This document shows positions 17,576-26,267 of a DNA stretch of 64,000 bases, piece after piece. A model generated the notes under the pieces. The model made no database searches. It was not told where the DNA came from and was given only the letters and a program-made list of their open reading frames with translations. Location: assembly GCA_929200255.1 (NCBI GenBank), contig CAKMYZ010000001.1, positions 124,001 through 188,000 on the forward strand. Direction: 5' to 3'. The DNA comes from an uncultured Alphaproteobacteria bacterium. Its GTDB lineage: Bacteria; Pseudomonadota; Alphaproteobacteria; Rhodobacterales; Rhodobacteraceae. A program made the translations under genes and the position numbers. Every line of letters starts with the position of its first letter. The first letter of the stretch is position 1.

Positions 17576-19107
17576 GATGCGGTATCCACAAGGCCCAGCT
17601 TTTCGGCCAAGCCGATCCGCTGTAACTTGCCTGTGGCCCCTTTGGGGATTTCCTCAAGGATGATCACTTTGCGGGGCACTTTAAAGTCGGCCAGCCGCGC
17701 GGCGGCAAAATCGCGTACGTCGCGGTCGCTGATGTCTTCGCCTTCGCGCAGAACAACGGCTGCGGCGACCTCCTCACCTAGCTTGGGATGCGGCAATGCA
17801 AAGGTGACCACTTGCGCAATCGCCGGGTGCGCGGACAATACGCCATCGACCTCAAGCGGGCTCACCTTTTCGCCGCCCCGGTTGATGATTTCCTTCAGGC
17901 GACCGGTCAACGTCAGATAGCCGTCAGCGTCAAATGTGCCCTGATCGCCAGTACGGAACCAGCGTTTGCCACCCGCTTCAAAGAAGTTCTTGGCGTTGGC
18001 GTCAGGATTGCCTTCATAGCCCGGTGTCACGTTGGGGCCAGAGATGACGACTTCACCCACAGCGCCGTCGGTCAACACAGGCTCAACCTCATGAGCGATG
18101 CGCACTTCGGGCCCGGCAGGCAGGCCAACAGCACCGGGTTTCTGGGTGCCAGGTTTCAGCGGGTTGGAGCACATCTGATGGGCGGCTTCGGTCATGCCGT
18201 AGCCTTCGATGACAGGGGCGCCAAAGGTTGCAAACAGCTTCTCCATGACCGGACCGGGCAGGGAGGCCGAGGAGGACCGCAGGAAACGCAGGCGGGCCGC
18301 GTCGATGATATCCACATTGCGCGGTGCGCGCGACAGGATTGCCTGATGCATTGTTGGCACGGCAGTGTACCAAGTGGGGTCTGAATCCCGCAGCCAGCCA
18401 AAGAAACGCAGGGCATCAAAGCCCGGCGCACACCAGACCTGCCCGCCGGTTGCCAAGGTGGCGGAAACGGCTGCCAACAACCCGTGGATGTGAAACAATG
18501 GCATGACGTTCATGCAGCGATCATCAGAGGTGAGCGCGAGTGAGTGCGCGATATTATGGGCAGAGGCCGCAACATTTGACTGCAGTAGTGGCACAATCTT
18601 GGGGCGTGATGTGGTGCCTGATGTGTGCAGGATTAATGCGACATCGCCCGCGTCAGGTGCGCTTTGATCGCAGGTGCCAGTGGCATCGGTTTGTAAGGTG
18701 AACTGGCCAGCGGGGTCGTTTTCGTCAACCAACAGGCGCAGGATTGTCACCCCCAGTTTCTGCGCGGCGGCAAAGGCCGGGCCTTCGTCACCCGCCATGA
18801 GGACAACTGCCTTGGCCTTCAAATCATCAATGTAGAATGCAAATTCATCTTCGCGATAGGCGGGGTTCAGAGGGGCGGTTACGGCCGTTTGCGCAATCGT
18901 GATGAATGCGGCGGCCATTTCGGGGCCATTGGGCAGAACAATAGCCACACGATCCCCGCGCCCGATCCCGGCGCTATGCAGCGATTCTGAAACAGTATCG
19001 GCAAGCTTGCGCAATGCACCATAGCTGAGCCAGTCGCGCGCGGGCGCGCCAATGGCAGGCGCTGTATCGACGTGGCTTTGAAGTAGGTTTTTTAGCGTGT
19101 CTGACAC
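17572..19107 (-). CDS. AMP-forming acyl-CoA synthetase, oxalyl-CoA synthetase-like
   Basis: 511-residue adenylate-forming ligase. Motifs: P-loop TSGTTSRPK near 161, then PLFHIHGLLAAV, WYTAVPTMHQ, YGMTEAAHQM near 300, the hinge GRLKEIINRGGEK and the C-terminal catalytic Lys in GATGKLQRIG. The run TSGTTSRPK with LFHIHGL and WYTAVPT resembles the AAE3/Pcs60 group, whose characterised members activate oxalate; the assignment is from memory of motifs. The GTG start at 19107 has GGAG 7 bases upstream. Co-transcribed with the reductase and next to TctCBA, it could activate an imported dicarboxylate. Confidence 0.8.
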   Translation of the reverse strand: MSDTLKNLLQSHVDTAPAIGAPARDWLSYGALRKLADTVSESLHSAGIGRGDRVAIVLPNGPEMAAAFITIAQTAVTAPLNPAYREDEFAFYIDDLKAKAVVLMAGDEGPAFAAAQKLGVTILRLLVDENDPAGQFTLQTDATGTCDQSAPDAGDVALILHTSGTTSRPKIVPLLQSNVAASAHNIAHSLALTSDDRCMNVMPLFHIHGLLAAVSATLATGGQVWCAPGFDALRFFGWLRDSDPTWYTAVPTMHQAILSRAPRNVDIIDAARLRFLRSSSASLPGPVMEKLFATFGAPVIEGYGMTEAAHQMCSNPLKPGTQKPGAVGLPAGPEVRIAHEVEPVLTDGAVGEVVISGPNVTPGYEGNPDANAKNFFEAGGKRWFRTGDQGTFDADGYLTLTGRLKEIINRGGEKVSPLEVDGVLSAHPAIAQVVTFALPHPKLGEEVAAAVVLREGEDISDRDVRDFAAARLADFKVPRKVIILEEIPKGATGKLQRIGLAEKLGLVDTAS

Positions 19108-19310
19108 GAGCTTTCTCCAGTCAAATGATCACCGCAACCATAACGCACATGCATTTGCATGCAACGGATAGCGGTATGATATTGCAGATAGATTGGTTTG
19201 AAGGGGCACAGAAGTTGTGTTGCTTGCCATGCAGAACCGCGTTTCAGGGTCACCCGTTCTCTGCGACCTGCTGGAGTGTGAGCCTTATAACTTTCCTGTT
19301 CGAAAAGTCG

Positions 19311-19400
19311 TGGCGGAGGAGGTGGGATTCGAACCCACGGTAGACTTTCACCTACGTCGGTTTTCAAGACCGGTGCATTCAACCACTCTGCCACTCCTCC
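19311..19400 (-). tRNA. tRNA-Ser (anticodon UGA)
   Basis: The minus strand folds as a tRNA with acceptor arms GGAGGAG/CTCCTCC, discriminator G and an encoded CCA (plus-strand TGG at 19311-19313). The anticodon loop CTTGAAA carries UGA (plus-strand 19364-19366). The long variable arm (class II) and the T-loop TTCGAAT confirm serine. Total length is 90 bases with CCA. Confidence 0.97.
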
Positions 19401-19523
19401 GACATGGCCCTGTTAGCGCCTCGTTTCTGATTCGAAAAGCAGGTTCACGCTTTGGGGAAATCCGCCGACAAATTGTGCTAGACTCTTTCAAATCACGTCG
19501 TCGGGCGCTATCGTCCCTGTAAA

Positions 19524-19548
19524 CCTGCGAATTGTCTACGTTCGCAGG
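19524..19548. promoter_or_regulatory. perfect inverted repeat between tRNA-Ser and the SPOR lipoprotein gene
   Basis: CCTGCGAA at 19524-19531 and TTCGCAGG at 19541-19548 form perfect 8-base arms around a 9-base spacer. There is no U run, so it is not a standard terminator. It lies about 77 bases before the start at 19625 and could be an operator or part of a folded leader together with a smaller CCCCG/CGGGG repeat at 19590-19605. Confidence 0.35.
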
Positions 19549-19624
19549 TGGTGAGCGGTAACAAAGACGGCTGAAAAACAGCTGATTTCCCCCGCAAATA
19601 CGGGGTGCAACAAAGGGGCTAGAG

Positions 19625-20653
19625 ATGACGGGCACAGTGTTTTTGAACGCTTCGCGGTGGCGTATGTCCATGGTGTTGATCGCGGCGATGGGATTGGCCG
19701 CCTGTGATCAAAACGGTGGGTTTGCCTTACCAACCGCCGGAGAGGACGCGGCAGAACCGCGGCCTGCGAACGCCGGCAATCAGGCGGTGCAGTCAGAGCG
19801 CGATGTGGAGCGCCCCGACATCTTTGAAGTGACCGACCGCGGTCTTTGGGATGGCCGTCCATCCTTGGGCGGGGTCTGGGTTGCCCATCCTGACGCGCAG
19901 GATCCCGAGCGCGTGATGATTGTGAACAACGAAAACGGCCGCACGATTGTGGGGGCCTTGTTCCGCCGCGAGCGCGAGAACCCGGGTCCATTGTTGCAGA
20001 TTTCGTCTGATGCCGCAGAAGAGTTGGGCATTCTGGCAGGTGCGCCGACAGAGATGAGCGTGGTTGCCGTGCGCCGTGAAGAAGTCGAAGTTGATGCCGC
20101 CCCTGAGGAAAACCCGGTTGTGGCCAGTCTGGCCACTCCGGTGGCTGTGCAATCCGAGGCACTGGACCCGGCAGAGGATGCAGCACCGGCAGAAAGCAAC
20201 GCCGCGGATGCGCCAATCGCCGTTGTCCTACCCCCGGCAGGAGAGGCTGCGGCCAGCGCCGCTGAAGCAGGTGCCGAAACGGCCGCCGCGACTGGTGCTG
20301 CGATTGCCGCCGCATCGGCTGATGCTGTTTCTGCAGATACCGACACCGACGATGCGGCAGGTGAGACCGTGGATGTCTCTGCTGTGATTGCCGCCCCACC
20401 AGAGCCTTTGCCGCCCGGTACCATCGCGCAGATTGGTATCTTCAGCGTCGAAGCCAACGCTGGCGCGGCCGCAAAGCAGATCATCGACGCAGGCATTCCG
20501 GCCAATGTTCTGACCCAAGAGGTTGGTGGTCGCACGGTTTGGCGCGTTGTTGCAGGTCCTTTGGTGGACGATAGTGCGGTGTCGCAGCTGAAGGCGATGG
20601 GCTTTGTTGATGCATTCATCGTCGAAGGCGACGACACCACCGAGGAAGAATAA
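19625..20653 (+). CDS. lipoprotein with a C-terminal SPOR (peptidoglycan-binding) domain
   Basis: 342 residues. A lipobox (GLAAC, Cys about residue 27) ends the signal peptide, so the protein should be anchored to a membrane facing the periplasm. Residues about 150-255 are a low-complexity Ala/Glu-rich linker. The C-terminal 75 residues (from AQIGIFSVEANAGAAAKQII) match the SPOR domain, which binds denuded glycan at the division site. AAGGGG lies 7 bases before ATG 19625; ATG 19664 is a shorter alternative. It directly precedes the D,D-carboxypeptidase gene, consistent with a cell-wall or division role. Confidence 0.85.
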   Translation: MTGTVFLNASRWRMSMVLIAAMGLAACDQNGGFALPTAGEDAAEPRPANAGNQAVQSERDVERPDIFEVTDRGLWDGRPSLGGVWVAHPDAQDPERVMIVNNENGRTIVGALFRRERENPGPLLQISSDAAEELGILAGAPTEMSVVAVRREEVEVDAAPEENPVVASLATPVAVQSEALDPAEDAAPAESNAADAPIAVVLPPAGEAAASAAEAGAETAAATGAAIAAASADAVSADTDTDDAAGETVDVSAVIAAPPEPLPPGTIAQIGIFSVEANAGAAAKQIIDAGIPANVLTQEVGGRTVWRVVAGPLVDDSAVSQLKAMGFVDAFIVEGDDTTEEE

Positions 20654-20677
20654 CCCCACACCCGAAAGGAAAACGTC

Positions 20678-21859
20678 ATGCTTGTGGGATACATGCGCCG
20701 CGCGGTTCTGATGCTTTTTGTGATGATCACCCCGATCACAGCCTCTGCGTTTGAGACATCCGCCCGCGCCGCCTATATCTTTGATCAGACCACAGGCACA
20801 GTTCTGTTGGCCAAGAACGCGCAGGAACCTTTGCCGCCTGCGTCCATGTCAAAACTGATGACGATCTACATGGCGTTTGAGGCGATAGCCGATGGCCGGT
20901 TGGTCATTGATGAAGAACTGACTGTTTCGTCTCATGCGGCGGGCTACGGCGGCTCGTCGATGTTCCTTGATACCACTGACCGGGTCACGGTTGAGGATCT
21001 GTTGCGCGGTGTTATCGTTTTGTCGGGCAATGACGCAAGCGCGGTACTGGCCGAGGCCCTGTCGCCCGATGGCAGCGAGGCCGGCTTTGCCCGCATGATG
21101 ACCGAGCGCGCCCGCCAGATGGGCATGATGAATTCCAGCTTTGCCAACTCCAACGGCTGGCCTGCGGTTGGGCACCGCATGTCGATGGAGGACCTTGGTA
21201 TTCTGGCGGACCGTCTGATCAGCGACTTTCCTACGTTCTATCCGCTGTTTGCTGAAACAGAATTTGCCTTTGACGGCCGCGTGCCTTCCAATTCGAGCAA
21301 CCGCAACCCGATCCTGTCTATGGGGCTGGGGGCGGACGGTCTGAAGACAGGTCACACGCAAGAGGCGGGTTACGGTCTGGTGGGGTCAGCCAAGCAGGGC
21401 GACCGCCGGGTTATTTTTGTGATCACCGGGTTGGAGACGTCGCAGGCCAGATCGGAAGAAAGCGCCAAGATCATCAACTGGGCCTTCCGCCAGTTTGCCG
21501 AAAAGGATGTAGTTTCGGCGGGCACCCAGATTGCCACGGCTGATGTCTGGATGGGTGATATGCCCACGGTTGGTTTGACCGTGGCCGAGGATTTGTCTTT
21601 GCTTGTGCCGATCCTGAACCAGGGTGAGATTGAGGCTGACGTTGTTTTTGAGGGGCCCGTTGAGGCACCGATCACAGCAGGCCAGCCACTGGGCGAGCTG
21701 GTCATAACGCTGAATGATTTGCCCGAGAAACGCATTCCACTGGTGGCCGATGCTGATGTGGCGCGTGGTGGCTTTGCGACCCGTGTGCGTACCGCTGCTC
21801 TGGTCCTGTGGCAGAAATTTGGCCCCGGCAGCGGCGGCGAGGTGCCCGAAGAGGCATGA
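20678..21859 (+). CDS. dacA: D-alanyl-D-alanine carboxypeptidase (PBP5/6, peptidase S11)
   Basis: 393 residues with a signal peptide ending near ITASA. The penicillin-binding motifs are all present: active Ser in PASMSKLM near residue 57, SGND near 116 and KTG in DGLKTGHTQ near 222. It trims the terminal D-Ala of peptidoglycan stem peptides in the periplasm. A PBP5-type C-terminal beta domain follows, ending in an amphipathic stretch (AALVLWQKF) that could be the membrane anchor. AAGGAAAA gives the ribosome site. It overlaps tmk by four bases. Confidence 0.92.
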   Translation: MLVGYMRRAVLMLFVMITPITASAFETSARAAYIFDQTTGTVLLAKNAQEPLPPASMSKLMTIYMAFEAIADGRLVIDEELTVSSHAAGYGGSSMFLDTTDRVTVEDLLRGVIVLSGNDASAVLAEALSPDGSEAGFARMMTERARQMGMMNSSFANSNGWPAVGHRMSMEDLGILADRLISDFPTFYPLFAETEFAFDGRVPSNSSNRNPILSMGLGADGLKTGHTQEAGYGLVGSAKQGDRRVIFVITGLETSQARSEESAKIINWAFRQFAEKDVVSAGTQIATADVWMGDMPTVGLTVAEDLSLLVPILNQGEIEADVVFEGPVEAPITAGQPLGELVITLNDLPEKRIPLVADADVARGGFATRVRTAALVLWQKFGPGSGGEVPEEA

Positions 21860-22464
21860 GCAAGCCACGCTTTATCACGTTTGAGGGGATCGATGGTTCT
21901 GGGAAATCGACCCAGGCCCGGCGCTTTGCCGATCATCTGCGTGGGCGGGGTGATGATGTTGTCCTCACCCGAGAGCCTGGCGGCAGCCCCGGCGCAGAGG
22001 AAATTCGCCAGCTTTTGCTGACTGGTGATCCTGATCGCTGGTCTGCGGAAACCGAGATACTGTTGTTTACCGCCGCCCGCCGTGATCATCTTGAAAAGAC
22101 CATTCAGCCGGCTTTGGCGCAGGGAAAAACCGTTGTTTCCGACCGTTTTGCCGATAGCACGCGCGTCTATCAGGGGGCCACGCGCGGGGATCTGCGCGAT
22201 ATGGTGGACAGGTTGCACAGCCTGATGATTGCGCGTGAGCCTGACCTGACTTTCATCATCGACATGGATCCCGCCACCGCATTGGCGCGTGGTTTGGCCC
22301 GCAAGTCAGGCGAGGATCGGTTCGAGGATTTTGGCCTGCCGTTTCAGGAAACGCTGCGCCATGGGTTTCTGGCGCTGGCCCGCGCCAATACCGACCGCTG
22401 CGTGCTGATCGATGGCAATCGCACCGCCGATCAGATTGCCAGTGAAATCGCGGCTTACGCATGA
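21856..22464 (+). CDS. tmk: thymidylate kinase
   Basis: 202 residues, normal for TMPK, which phosphorylates dTMP to dTDP. The P-loop FEGIDGSGKSTQ is at residues 8-19, the DR(Y/F) motif is in DRFADSTRVYQG, and TREPGG is intact. The ATG at 21856 forms an ATGA overlap with the dacA stop; the frame is open upstream but inside dacA. The stop overlaps holB in the same way, placing it in the usual alphaproteobacterial dacA-tmk-holB order. Confidence 0.95.
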   Translation: MSKPRFITFEGIDGSGKSTQARRFADHLRGRGDDVVLTREPGGSPGAEEIRQLLLTGDPDRWSAETEILLFTAARRDHLEKTIQPALAQGKTVVSDRFADSTRVYQGATRGDLRDMVDRLHSLMIAREPDLTFIIDMDPATALARGLARKSGEDRFEDFGLPFQETLRHGFLALARANTDRCVLIDGNRTADQIASEIAAYA

Positions 22465-23567
22465 GCGATGACAACATCCCAGAGCCCGACCGGATCGCAG
22501 GTGCGCCGCATCCACGTGAAACGCCGGTGCTTTTCGGACAGGACAAGGCGCAGGCCGATTTTCTGGATGCATTCGGGGCAGGGCGGTTGCATTCGGGCTG
22601 GCTGATCACCGGACCGCGGGGGGTTGGCAAGGCAACCCTTGCCTGGAAAATCGCTACATTCCTGCTGGCGGATCAAGAGGCGGGCCTTTTTGGTGACCCC
22701 ACCCTTGCGGGTGATCCGGAACAGCCTGACGCAAGGTTGATTCAGGCGGGTGCGCATCCGCGCCTGTCGGTCATTCGCCGCCCCTGGAATGAGCAAACCA
22801 AGAAGTTGCGCGCCGATATCACCGTGGATGCGGTACGTAACCTCAAATCGTTCTTTCACATGTCCGCCGCTGATGGGGGGCGGCGTGTTGTCATTGTCGA
22901 TGCCGCAGATGAGTTGAACCGCAATGCGGCCAATGCGATCCTGAAGGAGCTGGAAGAGCCGCCAGAGAACTGTACGATCCTGTTGGTTGCCCATCAGCCC
23001 GCGCGCCTGCTGCCCACGATCCGGTCGCGGTGCCGCGAATTGCGCTGCGCGCGGCTGGCGCCTGACGATCTGCAAAAGGCGCTGGTGCAGGCGGGGCACC
23101 CGTCTGACCAAACCGAAAGCCTTGCGACATTGGCCGGAGGATCAGCTGGTGATGCGATCCGGTTGCTCAGCCATGATGGGCTAGTGCTCTATGCGGAGGT
23201 GATCAAAACCTTCCAGGGTCTGCCCCATATTGACCGGCCCGCGGCCCTGCGACTGGCCGAAAGTTGTGCCGGACGGGGCGCTGACGTGCGCTTTGGGCTG
23301 ACATTGGATTTGATCGATCTTTTCCTGTCCCGCGCTGCCCGCGCCGGGCTGATGGGGGAACCAACAGCGCAAGGCGCACCGGGTGAAGCGCGCTTGCTGG
23401 CACGGATTGCCCCGGATGACCGCGCGGCCCGCCGGTGGGCCCAGTTGCAACAGGATTTGACTGACCGGTCCCGCCATGGCCGCGCGGTGAACCTTGACCC
23501 TGCGGCATTGATCCTTGATATGGTTTTCAAGATTGAAGAGACGGCGCAAGGTACAGCCGTAGCCTGA
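22461..23567 (+). CDS. holB: DNA polymerase III delta' subunit
   Basis: 368-residue clamp-loader subunit of the AAA+ family. Walker A-like GPRGVGKATL is near residue 51, the SRC-type arginine finger is in IRSRCREL near 188, and VVIVDAADELNRNAANAILK is typical. The segment between Walker A and residue 120 lacks the four-cysteine zinc module of the E. coli protein. Position after tmk and before tatD supports the call. Confidence 0.92.
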   Translation: MSDDNIPEPDRIAGAPHPRETPVLFGQDKAQADFLDAFGAGRLHSGWLITGPRGVGKATLAWKIATFLLADQEAGLFGDPTLAGDPEQPDARLIQAGAHPRLSVIRRPWNEQTKKLRADITVDAVRNLKSFFHMSAADGGRRVVIVDAADELNRNAANAILKELEEPPENCTILLVAHQPARLLPTIRSRCRELRCARLAPDDLQKALVQAGHPSDQTESLATLAGGSAGDAIRLLSHDGLVLYAEVIKTFQGLPHIDRPAALRLAESCAGRGADVRFGLTLDLIDLFLSRAARAGLMGEPTAQGAPGEARLLARIAPDDRAARRWAQLQQDLTDRSRHGRAVNLDPAALILDMVFKIEETAQGTAVA

Positions 23568-23577
23568 AAGCCGCGCC

Positions 23578-24366
23578 ATGACCCAAGCCACGATTGTTGA
23601 CAGTCACTGCCATCTGGATTTTCCCGATTTTGACGCCGAGCGCGACGATATTGTTGCCCGCGCTTTAGAGGCCGGGGTCACACGTATGGTGACGATTTGC
23701 ACCAAACTGCGCCTTGAACCGCAAGTGCGTGCCATTGCTGAACACTATGCGCCGGTCTTCTATGCCGCGGGCACACACCCGATGAGCGCCGCCGATGAAC
23801 CCTTGGCGACCGTCGACGAACTGGTCGCCCTTGCGGATCATCCCAAGTTTGTTGGGATCGGTGAAACGGGCCTCGATTATCACTACACCGCCGAAAGTGC
23901 TGACATTCAGCAGCAATCGCTTCGGGTTCACATCGCGGCGGCGCGCGAAACCAAATTGCCGCTGATCATCCATGCCCGCGCGGCGGATGATGATATGGCG
24001 CGTATCCTGCGCGAAGAGTTCAACAAGGGTGCCTACACCTGCGTGATGCATTGCTTTTCCAGTAGCGCGGCACTGGCCAAGGCCGCAGTTGATATGGGGT
24101 TCTACCTGTCGATGTCCGGCATTGCCGCATTTCCCAAAAGTCAGGAATTGCGCGACATCTTTGCCAAGGCCCCGGTGGATCGGGTGCTGGTGGAAACCGA
24201 CAGCCCATACCTGGCCCCGCCGCCCCATCGCGGAAAGCGCAATGAGCCGGCCTACACCGCCCATACGGCAAAGGTCGGGGCCGAGGTTTTTGGCCTGTCC
24301 TATGAAGATTTTGCCGCGCAAACGACGGCCAACTTCGACCGGCTGTTCTGGAAGGCTGTGCAATGA
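23578..24366 (+). CDS. TatD-family metal-dependent hydrolase (YcfH-like)
   Basis: 262 residues, the normal length. Metal ligands are visible: VDSHCHLDF at the N-terminus, Glu in GIGETGLDYHY, His in LPLIIHARAADDD, His in VMHCFSSS, and Asp in ETDSPYLAPPPHRGKRNEP. Family members are cytoplasmic DNases or peptide/D-aminoacyl hydrolases. It overlaps the next gene by four bases. Confidence 0.92.
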   Translation: MTQATIVDSHCHLDFPDFDAERDDIVARALEAGVTRMVTICTKLRLEPQVRAIAEHYAPVFYAAGTHPMSAADEPLATVDELVALADHPKFVGIGETGLDYHYTAESADIQQQSLRVHIAAARETKLPLIIHARAADDDMARILREEFNKGAYTCVMHCFSSSAALAKAAVDMGFYLSMSGIAAFPKSQELRDIFAKAPVDRVLVETDSPYLAPPPHRGKRNEPAYTAHTAKVGAEVFGLSYEDFAAQTTANFDRLFWKAVQ

Positions 24367-25166
24367 CGGACCAGATCAGCTTTCGTATTCTTGGGTGTGG
24401 GTCGTCAGGTGGCGTGCCGCGCCTTGGGGGGCTTTGGGGGGCCTGTGACCCGAACAACCCCAAAAACCAGCGGCAACGCTGTTCGCTGTTGGTGACAAGG
24501 ACATCGGGTGATCAGGCGACCCGCGTCTTGATTGACACGACACCTGACATGCGCGCGCAACTGCTTGCAGCAGAGGTCAGCACGTTGGACGCCGTCGTTT
24601 ACACCCATAGCCATGCTGACCACATGCATGGTATTGATGACCTGCGCATGATCGCTTTCAACAAACGTGAACACCTGCAAGTCTGGGCTGATGCTGACAC
24701 AGGCAATGATTTGCTGGGACGCTTTGGCTATGCATTTGTGCAGCCCAAAGACTCTAACTATCCGCCGATATGCGAGTTGAATCTTATCAAGGGTGATATC
24801 ACGGTCAGCGGGGCAGGCGGCGATATCGTGCTTGAACCGTTCGAAGTGGCGCATGGCAATATTGACGCCTTGGGCTTTCGGATCGGTGATGTCGCCTATC
24901 TGCCGGATGTCTCTTCCATCCCTGATCCGGCATGGAACAAGTTGCAGAACCTCGACACGTGGATCATTGATGCGCTGCGCCGCGATCCGCACCCCACCCA
25001 TTCGCATCTGGCCAATACGTTGGACTGGATCGCCCGCCTGGCACCGCGTCAGGCCGTCCTGACCAACATGCACAATGATCTGGATTACGCGACTGTGGCC
25101 GCAGAAACCCCTGATCACATCCACCCCGCCTATGACGGCATGACGATCACCATCGACTTGCCTTAA
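24363..25166 (+). CDS. MBL-fold metallohydrolase, PhnP-like phosphodiesterase
   Basis: 267 residues. The metallo-beta-lactamase motif THSHADHMHGIDDLR (HxHxDH) is near residues 81-95, with further ligands in TNMHNDLDY. The N-terminus LGCGSSGGVPRLGG is typical of the PhnP/TrnaseZ-like group found next to tatD in this order of bacteria. PhnP proper is a cyclic phosphate diesterase of phosphonate breakdown; no phn genes are nearby, so the substrate remains open. Confidence 0.88.
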   Translation: MTDQISFRILGCGSSGGVPRLGGLWGACDPNNPKNQRQRCSLLVTRTSGDQATRVLIDTTPDMRAQLLAAEVSTLDAVVYTHSHADHMHGIDDLRMIAFNKREHLQVWADADTGNDLLGRFGYAFVQPKDSNYPPICELNLIKGDITVSGAGGDIVLEPFEVAHGNIDALGFRIGDVAYLPDVSSIPDPAWNKLQNLDTWIIDALRRDPHPTHSHLANTLDWIARLAPRQAVLTNMHNDLDYATVAAETPDHIHPAYDGMTITIDLP

Positions 25167-25175
25167 GGAGCAGCA

Positions 25176-26105
25176 ATGGCCGCCCTCATTGATGTCATTT
25201 TACCGGTCTTTTTTGTGATCGGCTTTGGCTATCTGGCTGTCTGGAAAGGATATTTCAGCGACGCCGGCGTTGACGGGTTGATGAAGTTCACCCAGGGTTT
25301 TGCGATCCCCTGTCTGCTGTTTCGTGCAATCTCTACCCTTGATCTGGGGCAGAACTTTGATCTGGCCTTGATGGGCAGCTACTACACCGCGGCCTTTGCC
25401 TGTTTTGTCGTGGGAATGTTGGGCGCGCGCTACATTTTTGGACGCGACTGGGAAGATAGCGTGGCCATCGGTTTTTGCTGCCTCTTTGCCAACTCGCTGC
25501 TGTTGGGGCTGCCGATCACTGAACGCGCCTATGGTGTCAGCGCGCTTGAGGCGAACTATGCCATCATCGCGATCCATTCGCCGTTTTGTTATGCAGTTGG
25601 CATCACCGCGATGGAGATTGCACGCAATCGCGGGGGCAGCATCGCCACATTGCCGGGCAAGGTACTGAACGCCATGTTCCATAACGCGCTGATCGTGGGG
25701 ATCAGCCTGGGGTTTGTGGTCAATCTTGGCGGCATTCCGGTGCCTGTTGTGCTGACCGATGCGCTTGATCTGATGGTGCGTGCGGCTTTGCCTGCGGCGC
25801 TTTTTGGATTGGGCGGTGTGCTGTATCGCTACCGCCCCGAAGGGGATATGCGCACGATTATGTTCGTCGTAGCCGTGTCTTTGATCTTGCAACCGTTGTT
25901 GGTTTGGGGGCTGGCCAAGGCAAATGACCTATCGGATGCTGCCCTGCGGTCGGCGATCCTTACCGCGGCGATGGCACCGGGCATCAACGCCTATGTGTTT
26001 GCTAATATCTACGGCAAAGCACGCCGGGTCGCGGCCTCTTCCGTCCTGATGGCGACCGGTCTGTCGATCCTGACGGTATGGCTTTGGCTGGCGGTACTGC
26101 CTTAG
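25176..26105 (+). CDS. AEC family transporter (auxin efflux carrier-like)
   Basis: 309 residues, about ten membrane helices in two five-helix halves, starting LIDVILPVFFVIGFGYLAVW, which is the AEC family opening. It likely exports or exchanges small organic acids. AAGGAG gives a good ribosome site 10 bases after the upstream stop. Its TAG overlaps the stop of the convergent DUF1330 remnant by exactly four bases (TTAG at 26102-26105). Confidence 0.88.
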   Translation: MAALIDVILPVFFVIGFGYLAVWKGYFSDAGVDGLMKFTQGFAIPCLLFRAISTLDLGQNFDLALMGSYYTAAFACFVVGMLGARYIFGRDWEDSVAIGFCCLFANSLLLGLPITERAYGVSALEANYAIIAIHSPFCYAVGITAMEIARNRGGSIATLPGKVLNAMFHNALIVGISLGFVVNLGGIPVPVVLTDALDLMVRAALPAALFGLGGVLYRYRPEGDMRTIMFVVAVSLILQPLLVWGLAKANDLSDAALRSAILTAAMAPGINAYVFANIYGKARRVAASSVLMATGLSILTVWLWLAVLP

Positions 26106-26267
26106 ACCCCTTCAACCAGAACGATCATGCTTGTCGCGTTCTCGCGGCGGATACGGGCGACCTCCTGATAGGCGGGATCGTGATACAGCGCCGTTGCCTT
26201 CCTATAGTCATCAAATTCAAAGACCACATGCCGGTCAAACGGAGGCGTTGCGCTCAGCCCAGGATTA
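26102..26267 (-). pseudogene. C-terminal remnant of a DUF1330 protein
   Basis: Reading the minus strand from 26267 to the TAA at 26102-26104 gives about 54 codons containing PFDRHVVFEFDDYRKA and YHDPAYQEV, the conserved C-terminal half of DUF1330 proteins (about 95 residues when whole). The N-terminal half is absent: the frame meets a TGA (plus-strand TCA at 26279-26281) 12 bases beyond the junction, and the sequence from 26268 is the end of an ISL3 element. The gene was therefore most likely cut by that insertion. The function of the family is unknown. Confidence 0.75.

Noticed and set aside
19536-20739. Two long minus-strand frames opposite the SPOR lipoprotein gene
   Set aside because: They arise from the Ala/Glu-rich linker, which leaves the opposite strand open; one is nearly all Ala/Ser/Thr, the other Arg/Pro/His. 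The plus-strand gene has a lipobox and a SPOR domain.
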